A stretch of DNA of 64,000 bases from Cristatella mucedo (Eukaryota > Bryozoa > Phylactolaemata > Cristatellidae): the NCBI GenBank assembly GCA_009760855.2, contig WPIO01000064.1, forward strand, positions 1,813,501-1,877,500, given 5' to 3'. The stretch's first letter is position 1. The number at the start of each line of letters is the position of its first letter. The position numbers and the translations under genes were made by a program. Shown piece after piece: positions 44,366 to 56,627 of this stretch. The notes under the pieces were generated by a model, which made no database searches, had not been told where the DNA came from, and was given only the letters and a program-made list of their open reading frames with translations.

Positions 44366-46794
44366 TGGCTGCATATTTATCGGTCTATAAATAAATGTAT
44401 ATATATATATATTTATACACTGGCTAGAGCTGCAGAGTGAGGGAGCAGTCGAAATAGCGCACCTGTGAGGCCATCAGGGGAGTGCGGATTTGTGTCGGGT
44501 AGCTCGGTCGTCGGGTGCATTTCGCTGCTGCGGCAGCGCGCTTTTTGGATGCCGTTCATCCGTCTTACGGCTGCATTGGCCGCTGCGGCAGCGCAGCGAC
44601 GGCGGAGCTGCTGCGCTGCCGTAAAACGCCGCGCGTGCTGTGTTGGCATTGTTTTGAGGCAGCGGCGTTGTTTGCGTACTTCGCGCATTCGTTGACAAAC
44701 TAAATGAGAAGTCAGTCTGAGCGTGACGGGTGCTAAAAAAAGATAATATTTCTACATTCGTTCCACGAGATATCGCGAGAGCGGCGATATCGTCCGTCCG
44801 TTCCGTTCACATAGGGACAGCGAGCAAAGATTAAAAGTTGTCTATCCAGCTGAGCGCGAGCCGCCAGCCATCGTCGGCAGCAGCGGCGGCGGCGGCGGCT
44901 CCCCCTTCGAGATGTCCCGGCGGTCTGCCGCTCGCTCAGGACGCTGCGCATGCGCTCACGAGCAGCCGATCTCGCGTCCGCGCCAGCTTGAAAGCGCCGC
45001 CGCCGCCCGCAAGCCGAAGTCGCCGAAATACTGACGCGAGAGACAGCGGCGACCGGACGTCGCCGCGAACGCGGTGGTCCCAACACCCTCGCCGTGGCAC
45101 GCCACAGCGAGCCGCACCGAGCCGAGTTCTAGCGTCGCTAGCTCGACGAGACCGAGAATGACGGCGCCGCAGCAGCAGCCGCCGCCGCAGTCGAGTCGAG
45201 AACCCGGTTTTTCGGCGGCGGCGGCGGGGCGGAAGCTCGCACGCGGCGCCGGCCCATTTTGCCGGCGTGCTGCTAATTATGCGACCCCGACAAGAACAAG
45301 CGCGCTGCTGCGCCTCGGCCGAGCGTGCGCCGCACACTCCCGCCAGGTCGCCCACGGCCAAGATTATTAACCGCTCTGCAGTCCGCAGGATGTAGGAAGC
45401 TAGCGAGACTTCCGGGCCCGGAGCGCCAACAGTGAGAGCTTTATCTGGCGGCGGTCTTCCGGTTTCATGAGTCCGAGCTGCTCGGCCGCGGCGGCGAGCA
45501 GCGGCGAGCTGTTTCGGCTCGCTTTGAGGCCGCGCCGAGGCGGACGTTGCGGCTGCGGCGTCGAGAACGACCTGGCGATCGGCCCAGCGGCGACAGCCGC
45601 GTCCCGCCGCAGTCTTTTTCGGCAGAACGAGTCGAGAGCGAGCCGGGCGCGCGCGCGCGAACGCGGGAGGGGGAGGGAGGGAGAGCTGGAGCCGCGCATC
45701 AAAATATGGCTGCCGGAAACGATAAAGAGCGTCCGGAGACGGGGTGGGGAGAGGAAGCCGAAACGCTTTGGTTCGGCGGCAGAGGAGCTTGCATGGGCGC
45801 TTGCAGCGGGCACCGAAGGCGCGCTCGAGTTCAGCCGGACTTGAAAAAAAGCCGCACGCGTCTCTTCTTTTGTAGACTCAAATACGCGCGAGCGGGGGGG
45901 GGGAGGTGCACTACCAAGCCCTCCAGAGGGCTCTTCGTTTTCGCTATTTCGAGCGCGGCCGTTGGCTCGGGCGATATTCGAAGTTACGGCTTCGGTGCAC
46001 TGGAATCCGCCATTTCCTTTCCGGCGGGGCGCTGGCCGAGCGCGAGTGCGACGACGTCGCGGCGACGACGAAGAAGAGGCGGCTTAGAGCACAGCGCCGT
46101 AGCGCGCGACGACACGCGAGCGGGCGAATGCGAGGACTCGGCCGCGGCGGCGAGCGGCCAGCGTTCCGGCGGCGCGTTCCGCGCGCGTGCGGCGTCGCCG
46201 TCGGTGCCGCCGCACGCGCTAGCTCGCCGCCCGTGCAGACCGATTTCGCTTCGTCTTCGTCGCGAGCGAAGGGTGCGCGCCAGGCGGCAGCGGACCGCAC
46301 GCTGCTTGCGGCTGCGACGAGGCAGAGCCCCGCCCCTCGCAGTAGGCGTCTCCGGCGGGAGAGCGACCGTGCGCCTGGCGACAAAATGCGACGAGACAAA
46401 ATGCCACCGATGCTCGAAGCCACCGCGGGTGCTCGTCCGATGACTAGTTGCTGCAGACACCCGGATGCTTCTCGCCGACGGAGCCGCACCTCGGATTTCC
46501 GCCGAGACTCGAGCGGCGAAAAATGGCTGCGGTAGGGGAATCGCTAACTTTTCGGGATCGGGCAATTAAACGGGAGCTTCGAGCTCAGAATCGCATTTTG
46601 TCTCAGAGCCGGCCGACCGCAGCTGTTGGACTGCACGGCAACTTTACTAACGATAAGACGCTTGCCGCTACGACGGGCAATCCTAAAAATCCCGCTGCGA
46701 AACGTATATATTAGCCATTGTATACCCTGCAAACCCGAAAGCTCGCGCGCCAGCGGAGAAGCCAGCGAGCCGGCGGAGCGCCGTAGGCAGTAAG
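44366..46794. other. GC-rich, unassigned
   Basis: CpG-dense, with (GGC)n and (GCA)n patches and a G9 run at 45895-45903. The open frame from 46523 (MAAVGESLTFRDRAIKREL) has the look of a coding start but no recognised relative. Confidence 0.35.
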
Positions 46795-47025
46795 AATAAT
46801 AATACGCTTGTTTTGGCGCCCTTGGAGAACTCAATCTCTTTTTGGGCAATTTACATTTGCTTAAAAGGAAGCACGATCGAATGGTTAGCGGCAGCACGCT
46901 CGATGACAACTAGCATAACGTGACCAGAGGTGACACGCACGAGGTCAGCATGCAAATGTGGTTGGTGGCAGAGCATGCACAGCGTCACCACGTACGAGCA
47001 CCCGAAGGACGAATCGCATGGACGG
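46795..47025 (-). mobile_element. L2-A 3' UTR and tail
   Basis: The inverted words GCGCCCTTGGAGAACTCAAT, CATTTGCTTAAAAGGAAGC, GAGGTGACACGCACGAGGTC and GAAGGACGAATCGCATGGAC match L2-A, with an (ATT)-type tail at 46795-46805. Confidence 0.85.
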
Positions 47026-48627
47026 CCGCCGTACGTACGGCCGCAGCTCTGGGCGCCGAACAAAGATGAAAGGCGTCAGGAGCTCCGCACCAGACTGCAC
47101 AGCTCGCCGGGGCGGCGCGGCCGCTCGCCGGGGCACCGCGGCCGCTCGCCGGGGCGGCGCGCGTATAGACAAACCGGGCGCCTGTGCGGGCGTGACCGAT
47201 GGATGCGCTCCGAGCCGGAAGCGATTCCCGAGGGAGCGACGCGGTCTCGATAGAGCGGCAGGGCGCAGAGTAAGGCCGACGGGTGCCCGTCAGCCGCGTC
47301 GCCACCCCGCCGCCGCCGCCGCCGCCGCCGCCGCTGCCCAGGACGCGCGCGCGAATGGCCGACACGACCGCAGCGGCGGCGAACCGCTGCCGCCGGACCG
47401 ATGCGGCGGGTGCACTGTTTTTTGTGGTCCGGGGCTGTAGGCGCCGACTTTGACATCTGCGAGTGTGCATCGGTGCGCCCGTCGTGCGGCAGTGATTCCG
47501 CGCCGCAGCTTTCGAGCGAATGAATCGCGTCGGCGGCGCGACAAGAACGGAGGCCGTTTCCGGTGTCGCCGCCGCCCGTCGCGACTCGGCATTCGTGCAT
47601 TAGCTAAGCGCCCGCTGTAGTGGCCCCCGAGGCTAGGCCCCGCGGTGTGCCAGCAGCCGCTACGCTTATACTCGGCCGAGAGAGCGAGACAGACAGACAG
47701 AAGGCGAGAGAGGAGAGAGGAGAAAATAGAAGGAAGAGAGGGAGAGGAGAGAGGAGGCAGGAGGGAGAGGGAAGGAAAAAGAGAAGAGAGAAGATGTAAG
47801 AGAGAGAGAGAAAGAGAGAGAGAGAGATGTGAGAGGGAGAGAAGACGTGAAGACAGAGGGGGAGAGCTAGACAGATAAAAATCGGCCTGGCTGGAATTCA
47901 ATTTTCTGCTCTGCTTCGCGGGATGGGCGCACGGAAGTGCAGAGATTGCCTTAGATATCGCTACCTTTGCAAAACGACTCGCTGTGCGCGAGCTTTGTCT
48001 GTCCGAAAGAAAGAGGAGCAACTGCTCGTCTTTCTCGTATCGCGTCCTTCGCCTAAATGTAGGTAGCAGTTGGTGAATCCGGGCAAGACCGGGCCAGAAT
48101 TTTAGAATAAGCAGCCTTATTATCATTTGCTGCTCAAACGCGGTCCTATTATAATAGATACTAATATTACTAAAAACAGTTACAATAAATGTAAAAACTA
48201 AAGTGACCCGAATAGTAGAGCTGCTTTTCAAGATCTATACAGGCGTGTGAAGTGTGTTGGGCTAATGCGCTCTGCGGTTTGCTGTGCGGCGCACCGAACG
48301 CCAGGAATTGGGGCCGCTCAGTCAGCCATTTTGTAGCATAATCTCTCGTTAAGTTTAGGAAATGGGTGCTAGCCACACAATTAACTGCGCAATGTGCGGA
48401 TTTCCTTGACAGCGCTTCATGGGGAAGGGTTCCAGCATGATTTGCCGGCTGCTATGACGGAGCTTCTGGGGCCGGCGGGAGTAATCGTGCGCACCTCTCT
48501 CAACAACAGTGGTATATGAAATGCATGCAAGTATATTAGTCCTGATTTCCAACTGACTGCATGACTCTCGAAGCCATTTCGCACGCATTGCGTCTTAGAT
48601 GAGATAAAAGTAAATAAAAAAAATATA
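47026..48627. other. GC-rich then AT-rich, unassigned; purine tract at 47685-47870
   Basis: Short CGGGGCGGCG..CGCC repeats at 47105-47160, (CCG)8 near 47310, and an imperfect (GA)n-rich purine tract from 47685 to about 47870. No gene recognised. Confidence 0.4.
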
Positions 48628-48790
48628 ATTCATTTGTACGGCGCCCTAGGAGAACTTAATCTCCATTCAGGCGCTTCACTTATGTCACCAGACTTGATCC
48701 CGTGACCTCGTTTGTCGTTTGCCAGTCCACCTTGACCTTGAACGGGGCCAGCACCGTAACCACTAGCCCAAAAACCGAGATCGTCGTAAA
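48628..48790 (-). mobile_element. SINE-B with the clearest L2-A-like tail
   Basis: On the minus strand: GGGCTAGTGGTTACGGTGCT, GAGGTCACGGGATCAAGTCT, then the tail GTGAAGCGCCTGAATGGAGA and TTAAGTTCTCCTAGGGCGCC. Outer stem GCGCC/GGCGC, inner stem GGAGA/TCTCC. Confidence 0.85.
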
Positions 48791-48949
48791 AGCGCGCGCC
48801 GCCGCCGCAGCCCTATTTAACGGGCGCCGTTGCTCTGTACGCTCTCCGACGCGATGCGCGAAGCTGACGCGACGGCAGCCGCCGGACGTGCGTCGCAGGG
48901 TGCGCCGCGGGCGCGCGTGCTCGAAAAAAGGATCGCTAGTTCGAGATTC

Positions 48950-49103
48950 AGTAGAGTCGCCAGCAACGCCTTCAGCGACCGAGCTCAAGGTGCCAGCCTT
49001 AGAGGATCGAGGTTGCGGGCTCGATCCCTACGGCAGGTTCCGAAGCGCCTGGATAGAGATTCAGCCCTCTTAGGGCGCTATGCAAATGTATTATATTCGT
49101 TTG
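48950..49103 (+). mobile_element. SINE-B, inverted to 48628-48790
   Basis: GCTCAAGGTGCCAGCCTTAG, GGTTGCGGGCTCGATCCCTA (B box GGCTCGATCCC), then GAAGCGCCTGGATAGAGATT, TTAGGGCGCTATGCAAATG and TATTATAT. Confidence 0.8.
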
Positions 49104-50852
49104 TTTATTTATTACATTGGCGGCCGCCGCAAGCTAAAATTCAGCACGCCGTCGAAAACCAGGCACTTCGCGCCCGCCGCACGGGACGCCCGTCGTCAGC
49201 GGCAAAGCGGCTCACTATGCGACTGAGGCAAAGCGGCGCTCCTGCAGCACTCTCGTCATCCCACGCCCAAGCCGCCTGCGCTACCGCCGCTGGTAGATGC
49301 CGCGCAAGGGCGCGGAGCCGAGTCCGCGCACGAGGCAGCAGCTCATTCGCGCACCACTTCCGAGAGAACGGTTCGCACGCTCGCGCGCGTGCGCGTGCGG
49401 TTTGTCGGTCCGCCCTCGGCGCCGCCGGCGCCGGCCCCTCCCTCCCTCTAAACCGCCGTCAGGCTGCGGCGGTGGCTGCGGCCGAATGCCCTGGCCTTCC
49501 GGCATCGCAGTCGCTCCGGCGTCGCTCGCCTTGACTCACGGCATGAATGGGGCGATGGGGGGGGACGCGGGAGCGAAGGCGGGCCGCTCGCGGGCTACGC
49601 TAGCTTTAGTCCAGCTCGCGGCCCGGTCTGACATTAATTACGGTCACCGGCGATCGCCGAGTGCGTCCAGCTGTCGGCGATGAGCTCGCGGGTCAGCGGT
49701 TCGCGCGCGCGCCTACACTTCGCTTGCCTCCGTATGGGCTGCGGGCTGCAGGCGCCTGAGACCCGGCCGCTGCCGCTCCCGTCTCTCCGGTCAGGAGCCG
49801 CCCGCCGTCGACGTCGGCGCCGGCGAACTCTCGCGTCGACGCACGGGCGGCTACTCCTACTACGTCCCATCTGGCGCCGCTTCCGGTTCTGCGCCGCGCA
49901 AATTCGCAGCCGTGCGGCGCAGAACCGGAAGCTGCCCAACGTCGGCTGCAGGACGCGGAAGCGCCGCCTCGAGCATCAGCGGCGGCGGCGGCGGCGCCTT
50001 ACGCGACAGCCATTACCGCCATTACGCCAGATTCGATTTATACGCTCCGAGCGTGCAGGGCCCTCCCCCGTTGCGTGCAGCCGCGCTAGCGTGTAGGCGC
50101 CATCCTACGCGCGACGTAGCGCTGGCGCGCGGACAGAGCGCGCGCCATTTTTAATGCTTTCGCGAGGCTCGCACCGTCGACGAAATGCCTGCCGGACCTG
50201 CGCCGCCGCCGCCGGCCTCGGCTTCCGGAGCAGCTCTGCGAGCGATCGGCGGCGGCGAGCGCAGTCGGCCGCAGGCGCCAGGCGGTCGCGAGCGCTGGCG
50301 AAATTGCACGCTCATCCGTCGCCGCGACCGCAAGTCTTCCCAACCGCAGCTTCTGGCGGTAGCTCTTTCGCACAGCGAGAATTTTTGCGGCCCCCGGGGC
50401 GCTGATCGGCCGGCGCCCGCGGCGAGCTAGGCGTCGGCGGCGGCGAGGGAGGCGATGACGAGGGCTCTGAGGGTGTAGGGCTCGAGGCTCCGAGATAGCA
50501 GCGCCGCCCTGCGGTAGCGCTGCTATATCGGAATAGAGCCGCGGCGGCGGCGGATGTGTCCTCTCTCGATCGACGCGACAAGATTCCTTCGTTCTCTCAA
50601 GATGTAGGCGCACTCTCGCGAGCAATTTTCGCTTGGAGAAATCGTGGCATCGCACGGAAGCGCCGCGTCCGCTCCGCCTCTGAGCGTCTTGCCGGAATGG
50701 CAGCCGAGCGTCAGTCGAAGCTGGCCAGGCGTCCGTGTCGGAGACCTGGGCGTATCTCTCTGCAGAGTGCAAACGCGAATGGCGAGTTTTAGCCGCCACC
50801 GCGGCGGCGGCGTCGGCCATCCGCCGCCGACGCCGCGGCGCGCGCAGACAGA

Positions 50853-50856
<4 letters not shown>
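49104..50856. other. GC-rich, unassigned
   Basis: CpG-dense with stop-poor frames in several phases, none with a known motif. Contains the hairpin at 49879-49932. Confidence 0.4.
49879..49932. repeat. Perfect 19-bp stem, 16-nt loop
   Basis: The arm GCTTCCGGTTCTGCGCCGC (49879-49897) pairs perfectly with 49914-49932. The loop is GCAAATTCGCAGCCGT. Transcribed either way it would be a very stable hairpin. Confidence 0.95.
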
Positions 50857-50904
<48 letters not shown>

Positions 50905-50905
50905 G
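50857..50905. repeat. (GA)n microsatellite
   Basis: About 24 GA units with one AAAG interruption. Confidence 0.95.
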
Positions 50906-51310
50906 TACTCCTTGAGCGTTTCCGCACGCGATCGGCTCGTAGCGCCCGACACCCCCGCAACGCCCACATCCCTGTCTCGCGGCCAACGGCGTTTTTTCGC
51001 GAGCGACCACCGCGCCAGCTAGCCCGGCGGTCGCAGCAGCCGGCTCGGGACTTGGCAATTCCGACGCCACAGTCGCAGAGCGCACGAGAGGGAGGATTCT
51101 CAATTAGCGGGAGGTTCGCTCTGTCACCGTTGCACTGTTCCTATGGTTGAACGAACTATTCCTACGGTTGAGCTCGAAGGCTTCGTAGCATGCTTCGGTG
51201 CACAAGCGGGATTACTTAACGCACTCTACGAGGCAAACGCTGGAAGTCGAAGAAAGCCGCAGCTGAGGGGTGCTTACAGATAGAGCAGAGCAGCATATTT
51301 ATATATACAC
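50906..51310. other. Unassigned
   Basis: GC-rich, then ordinary sequence. Nothing recognised. Confidence 0.35.
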
Positions 51311-51380
51311 AGTCATCCCTCGCCAATTCGCGCTTCAACTTTCGCGACATCAATCTATCGCGGCTTTTTTTTAAATACGT
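51311..51380 (+). mobile_element. pogo/Tigger-like terminal fragment
   Basis: CAGTCATCCCTCGCCAATTC, GCGCTTCAACTTTCGCGA, then ATCGCGGCTTTTTTT. A CAGTCATCCCTCG terminus with repeated TCGCG words is typical of pogo/Tigger ends. I could not find the opposite end. The lineage differs from the MITE at 28451. Confidence 0.65.
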
Positions 51381-51594
51381 GTGTATTCATTAAAAAGTTG
51401 ATCAAGATAGTGAAAATGATACAGCGCGCGCTCGTTTTTCCAAGTCAATTATACACCGCAGCATTACAATGGAAATTAAAATTACTGTATGTATGGAAAG
51501 AGGAATAATACTACGGCGCATCTGTTGAAGATACTGCACTACCTGAAGACTCTCCTACTAAAGTCGGGCCTTCAGAGGAGCAGTAACCTTACTC

Positions 51595-51596
<2 letters not shown>

Positions 51597-51668
<72 letters not shown>
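51597..51668. repeat. (TA)n, about 35 units
   Basis: Pure TA dinucleotide run. Confidence 0.97.
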
Positions 51669-51670
<2 letters not shown>

Positions 51671-51689
51671 TATACCGTACAAATTTATA

Positions 51690-51800
51690 AATATAATTCC
51701 ATCGAATGGCGCCCAAAGAGAACTTAATCTCTAGTCAGGTGCTTCACATATGCCATGGGGCTCGACCACACGACCTCGGCCAGACCTTGTCCGCATCGCC
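51690..51800 (-). mobile_element. SINE-B, head truncated
   Basis: On the minus strand: GGTCTGGCCGAGGTCGTGTG, GTCGAGCCCCATGGCATATG, then GTGAAGCACCTGACTAGAGA and TTAAGTTCTCTTTGGGCGCC. The A-box half is lost or unrecognisable. Confidence 0.8.
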
Positions 51801-53145
51801 ACTCAGTCCGCATTTTCAAAGCTACGGTTGCATCGCAAAGTTTTACGTTCAAGTCTAGCGTTGCGTCGGCACGGCTGGTGCTCGCGTCCAGCGAAGCAAA
51901 AGAGAAGCGCGAAGCCAGGCCAAGTCACGAGGTTCGTGGTCACGTATCGCAGCGGAAGGAGACCTCCGCTGCGCTCCTCCTCGACGCAGCGCTTTCGGCG
52001 CGCTTGGCTCGCTCACTCGCCCAACCCAACCACCGAGTTCGACCGTTCGTTCATTCGTTCGTTCGGGGGGCGGCGGCGAGCGCTCGACGGAATCCGAACG
52101 GTAGCGAGCGAGCCGAGGCGTAGCCCCGGGTGCCTCTTAGAGCTGCCTCGGTGTTGCCTTTAAATTCTTTCGCCGACGAAATGCTGATATTGCCCACGCC
52201 AGAGCTCATCGCCTAGCGCAGCGGCGCCGATTTCGCTCAAAAAGCGTCAGCAGCAGGCGCCGGGTCGCCGACGGCAGAGGGCGCAGCGGTGCTCGCCGCC
52301 CGCGTTCCACGCCAGCGCGCGACTTTGCGGCGATCGGTGGGGATGCAGCAGACGACCCCAAGCAGACAGCAGACTGCAGCAGACGACCCTCAAGAATCTG
52401 CAGCAGACGACCCTCAAGACGCCGCACTCTGCGGCGGACGTGCGGAAGGAGTGCGCTTCGCGCCGACGCCACGTTCCGCCCCTTCGGTCGATCGGCGGCG
52501 CGGGTGGCGACGCGGGCGGCGTCGCGATCGACAGGTTGCCCACGCGGTGAAACCCGCAACTGATTATCCGCGCGAACAATGGCGCAAAGCAGTCACGAGA
52601 GAGCGGCGCGGCGGACGGAACCGGTTAAGCAGCACCCGCCCGCGACTCGAGCGAGCGCGCGCGGGTGCTAACTGGCTCCAGCCGCCGTGTGCTCTGCGCC
52701 GCAGCGGCGAGTGATTCGGCGAGGCTTTTTTTAGTGCTCCCGCTCGGAAGTGACCAACCGAGTTCAGCGAGGACTATGTTTACTCAAAGACAAAAATAGA
52801 AGGCCTGGGTGTTTTTCCACGAATTAGCCGCCGCATATTGCTCGGGGTAGACGCGCAGCACTTCCACGCAGCCCCTGACCCTCATTGAAAAGATTACTGA
52901 CGGCTTCTTTAAGGTGCACGTGCGGTCTATTAATGCGAAGCACCCACCGGGACAGCAAAAAAGTGGACGTTCCGCCCCATTTTAGCTGGGCAGCTGGCTA
53001 AAAATAGCTAGGACCGATGTGACACAGCCTGCGCTGATGTCCTAGCGCCCGCGTGGTGGCTAGTCGTTTAAACCGCACGTTCCTTGCGCTATTTAGGAGA
53101 CTGAAGGAACAGCCTCCCTCCGCAAGTCGGATCGTTTCGCTCTCA

Positions 53146-53147
<2 letters not shown>
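51801..53147. other. GC-rich, unassigned
   Basis: A short direct repeat GCAGCAGACGACCC(C/T)CAAG occurs three times at 52345-52425. No gene recognised. Confidence 0.4.

Positions 53148-53198
<51 letters not shown>
53148..53198. repeat. (CT)n microsatellite
   Basis: About 25 CT units. Confidence 0.95.
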
Positions 53199-53204
<6 letters not shown>

Positions 53205-53564
53205 TTCGCTCTCATCGGCTGGCGTTAGCCGCGCACGAGCTTCCGGAAAGCTTTCGCGAAGCAGCCGACGTCGAGCTGCAGACGTCGAGCGCGGGGGCGA
53301 GAAACGCTGCGCGACCGCCTCTTCGTCGATTGGCAAGTCGCAAGCCTGGCGGCAGGAGAGGGGTGCGGTGCGTTCACAGTAGGTCGGATAAGAGCGGCGT
53401 ATAGGAAAACCGCAATCGAAGATGCAGTTCGAGTCGCAGGACTCATATAGGCATACGATTAAAAAACGAATTAAGTGCAGTTAGCATTTACCGCTTCGCT
53501 ACATCCATCAATTATTTATGTAACTTTCCTTTGAAAGCCACTTATCTGGCCTTTCACCTGTAGA

Positions 53565-53722
<158 letters not shown>

Positions 53723-53814
53723 TAGATAAACGGATCAAGTTGGAGCGGAATGTCTACTTTACCAATCGATCGAAAGGCCGTGTCTAGCTTCTATAAAATA
53801 ATATTGTTGAATCG

Positions 53815-55500
53815 TTGATGCACAGCCCAAAAATGCTTGTATCTGCCACCAATTGTCTCCTTAACCGCTCCCAGGTTAGCTCCGTACCTGGTTATTCTTG
53901 TAGTGACCTAGCAGATTGCTTCTCCAGCTTCTTCGTCAGCAAGATAGACAAGATCAGAGAGTCTATACCTAAGGTTACAGCAGCCTCTTTGGACTCGCGC
54001 CCCTCAATAACATCAACACAGGACTCCTGTCCCTCAATTCCATGCACTACCAGTGTCCAGTGTCCAATGTCTACTTTAACGATAAAGGCCACGAGCGACC
54101 TTATCCTAAAATTCATCTCCCAGACAAGAAAGACTGCTGGTCTTCTAGACCCAATTACCACTGTCCTACTTCTGCGATGCATAGATCTGCTGCCGCCATG
54201 CATAACCAACGTAATCAATATGTCCTTAGCCTCAGGTCTTGTCCCAGCATCTTTCAAAAAGGCTGTTGTTCGGCCGCTAATTAATAAAGCAACACTAGAC
54301 CCGGAGAACGTAAGCAGCTTCCGCCCAGTTTTCCTTCTACCGTTCCTATCAAAGACAGCGAAGGAACGAGCTGTAGCAGACCAGCTGAACTCTTATATTG
54401 AAACCTCAAACCGCTTGCATGTAAGTTCCAGTCTGGATTTAGAGCTAATCACTTCACAGAGTCGGCATCGCTAAGAGTGTGTAAAGACCTTCTCGGGAAT
54501 GCAGACGGGTTTCGGGAGCAATCGATCGCAAAGTTCTTCTTGATATGCTCTCATCTCGCCTGAGCACCACTGGCACTGTTCTGCAATGGTTCAGATCCCA
54601 TCTCATTGGGAGACTCCAAAATATTGATGTGAGCTGACAAAAAGTCATTCGAGGAACTTCTGAGTTACGGGGTCAGACCTCTGGGCTCTGCTCTCGGTCC
54701 GCTTCTTTTCGCAGTTCATACTCTCCCTCTTGCCGACTTGATCTCCAAGAACAATCTAGACTTTCACTTCTATGCAGATGACACCCATTTGTACCTTTGC
54801 TTTTGATCCCTCCCAGCCCTCAGCCCTGTCGAATTCTCTACACACCCTCGGTGAATGTTGTGTTGACATAAACAAATGGATGATGCAAACTTTCAAATTA
54901 AATTACGACAAACCAACTGACTATTGAAGGGTAAACCAATTGTGACTCACAAACTGGAAAGATTTTCGCTAAAACCGAACTCTACACGCACCCGATCCAG
55001 AATTGGAAACGACGCGGTAGCCAATTGTTGCCCTTCTAAACTCACTTGTAAGGGAAAACGACGTAACCAACTTTCTAATTATGGACAAACCAATTGGGAT
55101 TCGGAAAATGGAAAACCTATCGCTCAATATCTGCTCCCCCAGCATACCTCCTGTTGCATCGTAACGCAATCTAGGTGTCCTGTTCGAAAGTGAGCTGCCA
55201 CTAGATGAACACATCAGTTCCACAGTCAAAGCTGCCTTCTTTCAGCTGCATGACAGTGCGAGAATTCGGGCTTTCTTAGACAGAGATACTGCAGCCAAAT
55301 TGGTCCACGCATGTGTAACATCCCGTCGCGACTTTAGTAACTCACAGCTTGCTGGTCTACTGGCGTGTGAAATCAGGCGGCTACAGTTGGAGCAAGACTG
55401 TGCAGCTAGGCTTACCTGTCGTGAGCGTCGCAGTTGCCACATCACACCGGCTCTCGCCGAGCTGCACTAGCTTCTAATCAAGCAACGCCGTGCTCGCTAA
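53815..55500 (+). mobile_element. L2-type LINE, long RT copy with internal insertion
   Basis: The only copy reaching the N-terminal RT region. It has DLADCFSSFFVSKIDKIRES, DPITTVLLLRCIDLLPPCIT, LVPASFKKAVVRPLINKATL, NVSSFRPVFLLPFLSKTAKE (RT blocks 0-2), then degraded SYADDT-like and DINKWMMQTFKLNYDKP. At 55170-55500 it resumes with NLGVLFESELPLDEHISSTV, KLVHACVTSRRDFSNSQLAG. Between about 54930 and 55165 are about 150 extra bases with an imperfect repeat (AAACCAATTG..CTCA / AAACCAATTGGGATTC). Multiple stops. The 3' end is lost near 55500. It groups with L2-A by wording. Confidence 0.88.
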
Positions 55501-56366
55501 GAACGCTGTGCTTAGCTTCTACGTCGACTGAGAAATAAAAGCTTAATGCATACAAGAATGCCATCAAAACTGGCAATGAATTGCGGATGGGTGACTTAGT
55601 GAGATTCCAAGGAGCAGGAGTGCTCTTTGAACTGCTCCAGCTGCGCTTGAAAAATGAGGGCACGGAAAAGAAAAGGTGAAGGCTACTACGGACGAATCGA
55701 CGTAATACGAGTTCTCCGTCAGAGTTTCAGCCTTTCTAAGTAACCACTTTCCGTGATTTATTTTTCGGATTTGCATCTCAATATGTGCTGCCTTTTAAGC
55801 AGGCTGCCTTCGCAAGCTCTGCAGATTGGCCGCACGTAGTTTGCAGTGTACGCTAACTGGCACACAAGGTGACGCAGTTGCTCTTCACGACCTCGGCCCC
55901 AAGCGAGTTCACCAGCGGAGCAGGGAGCAGGAAGCTTTCGAGAGCGAGCCGCAACGGAAGAGCAGCGCTCGACTCTCGACCCTCGACTTCCCGCTGCCGA
56001 ATGCTGTTCTGCATCGAATTCTCAGACGAGACAGGTGAGGCTGTATGACAGGCTGGCTTCAATTCTTCGGAGGCGGCCGGCTCAACTCCAGCGGACGAGG
56101 ATGCGAGCGAGGCATCATCCTTCCAGCACCAGCACCCACGACATCACTTCCGCTTGTTGTACGCTCCACAGTCTCTGACAGTTCAGCCAAGCGACGCTCT
56201 GGCTCGCTGTGCCGGCATAGATGCTCAGCAAAGGTCTCGCTCAGGGACCCGATCTCCAGACTAGCTTATTCAAGCGTCCTGAAACAATCGGCGTCTCGAG
56301 CACAGGATTGGGCGTCTCAGCTCCCGTCTGAGGACGACGCGAACGAACTCAGAGCAGCGGCCTCGA

Positions 56367-56367
<1 letters not shown>
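55501..56367. other. Unassigned
   Basis: GACCTCGGCCCCAAG at about 55888 hints at a SINE-A scrap, but no full element is visible. Confidence 0.3.

Positions 56368-56427
<60 letters not shown>
56368..56427. repeat. (CT)n microsatellite
   Basis: About 28 CT units. Confidence 0.95.
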
Positions 56428-56429
<2 letters not shown>

Positions 56430-56442
56430 TGCATGTAAGCTG

Positions 56443-56590
56443 ATTTAACAGCCTCATTTACGTAGCAGCAGAAGAACTTTTGCGGCTCCACACCACCACT
56501 TGCAGTGGTCAATAGAGAATCTACCACTGCAGGACTGGAACCCACGACCTGAATCGTGAAGAGCTAGCGCCTTAACCCTGGGCAAAGATC
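56443..56590 (-). mobile_element. SINE-A, diverged
   Basis: On the minus strand: AGGGTTAAGGCGCTAGCTCT, CAGGTCGTGGGTTCCAGTCC (altered B box), CCACTGCAAGTGGTGGTG, GAGCCGCAAAAGTTCTTCTG and AGGCTGTTAAATCAGC. Confidence 0.75.
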
Positions 56591-56627
56591 CATGCACGTA
56601 GCTCAGCCTCGGCACAGCCTCGATGAT

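Noticed and set aside
47290-48231. 313-codon minus frame
   Set aside because: It crosses a purine tract (Ser-Leu repeats) and GC-rich low complexity, with no domain and no splice support.
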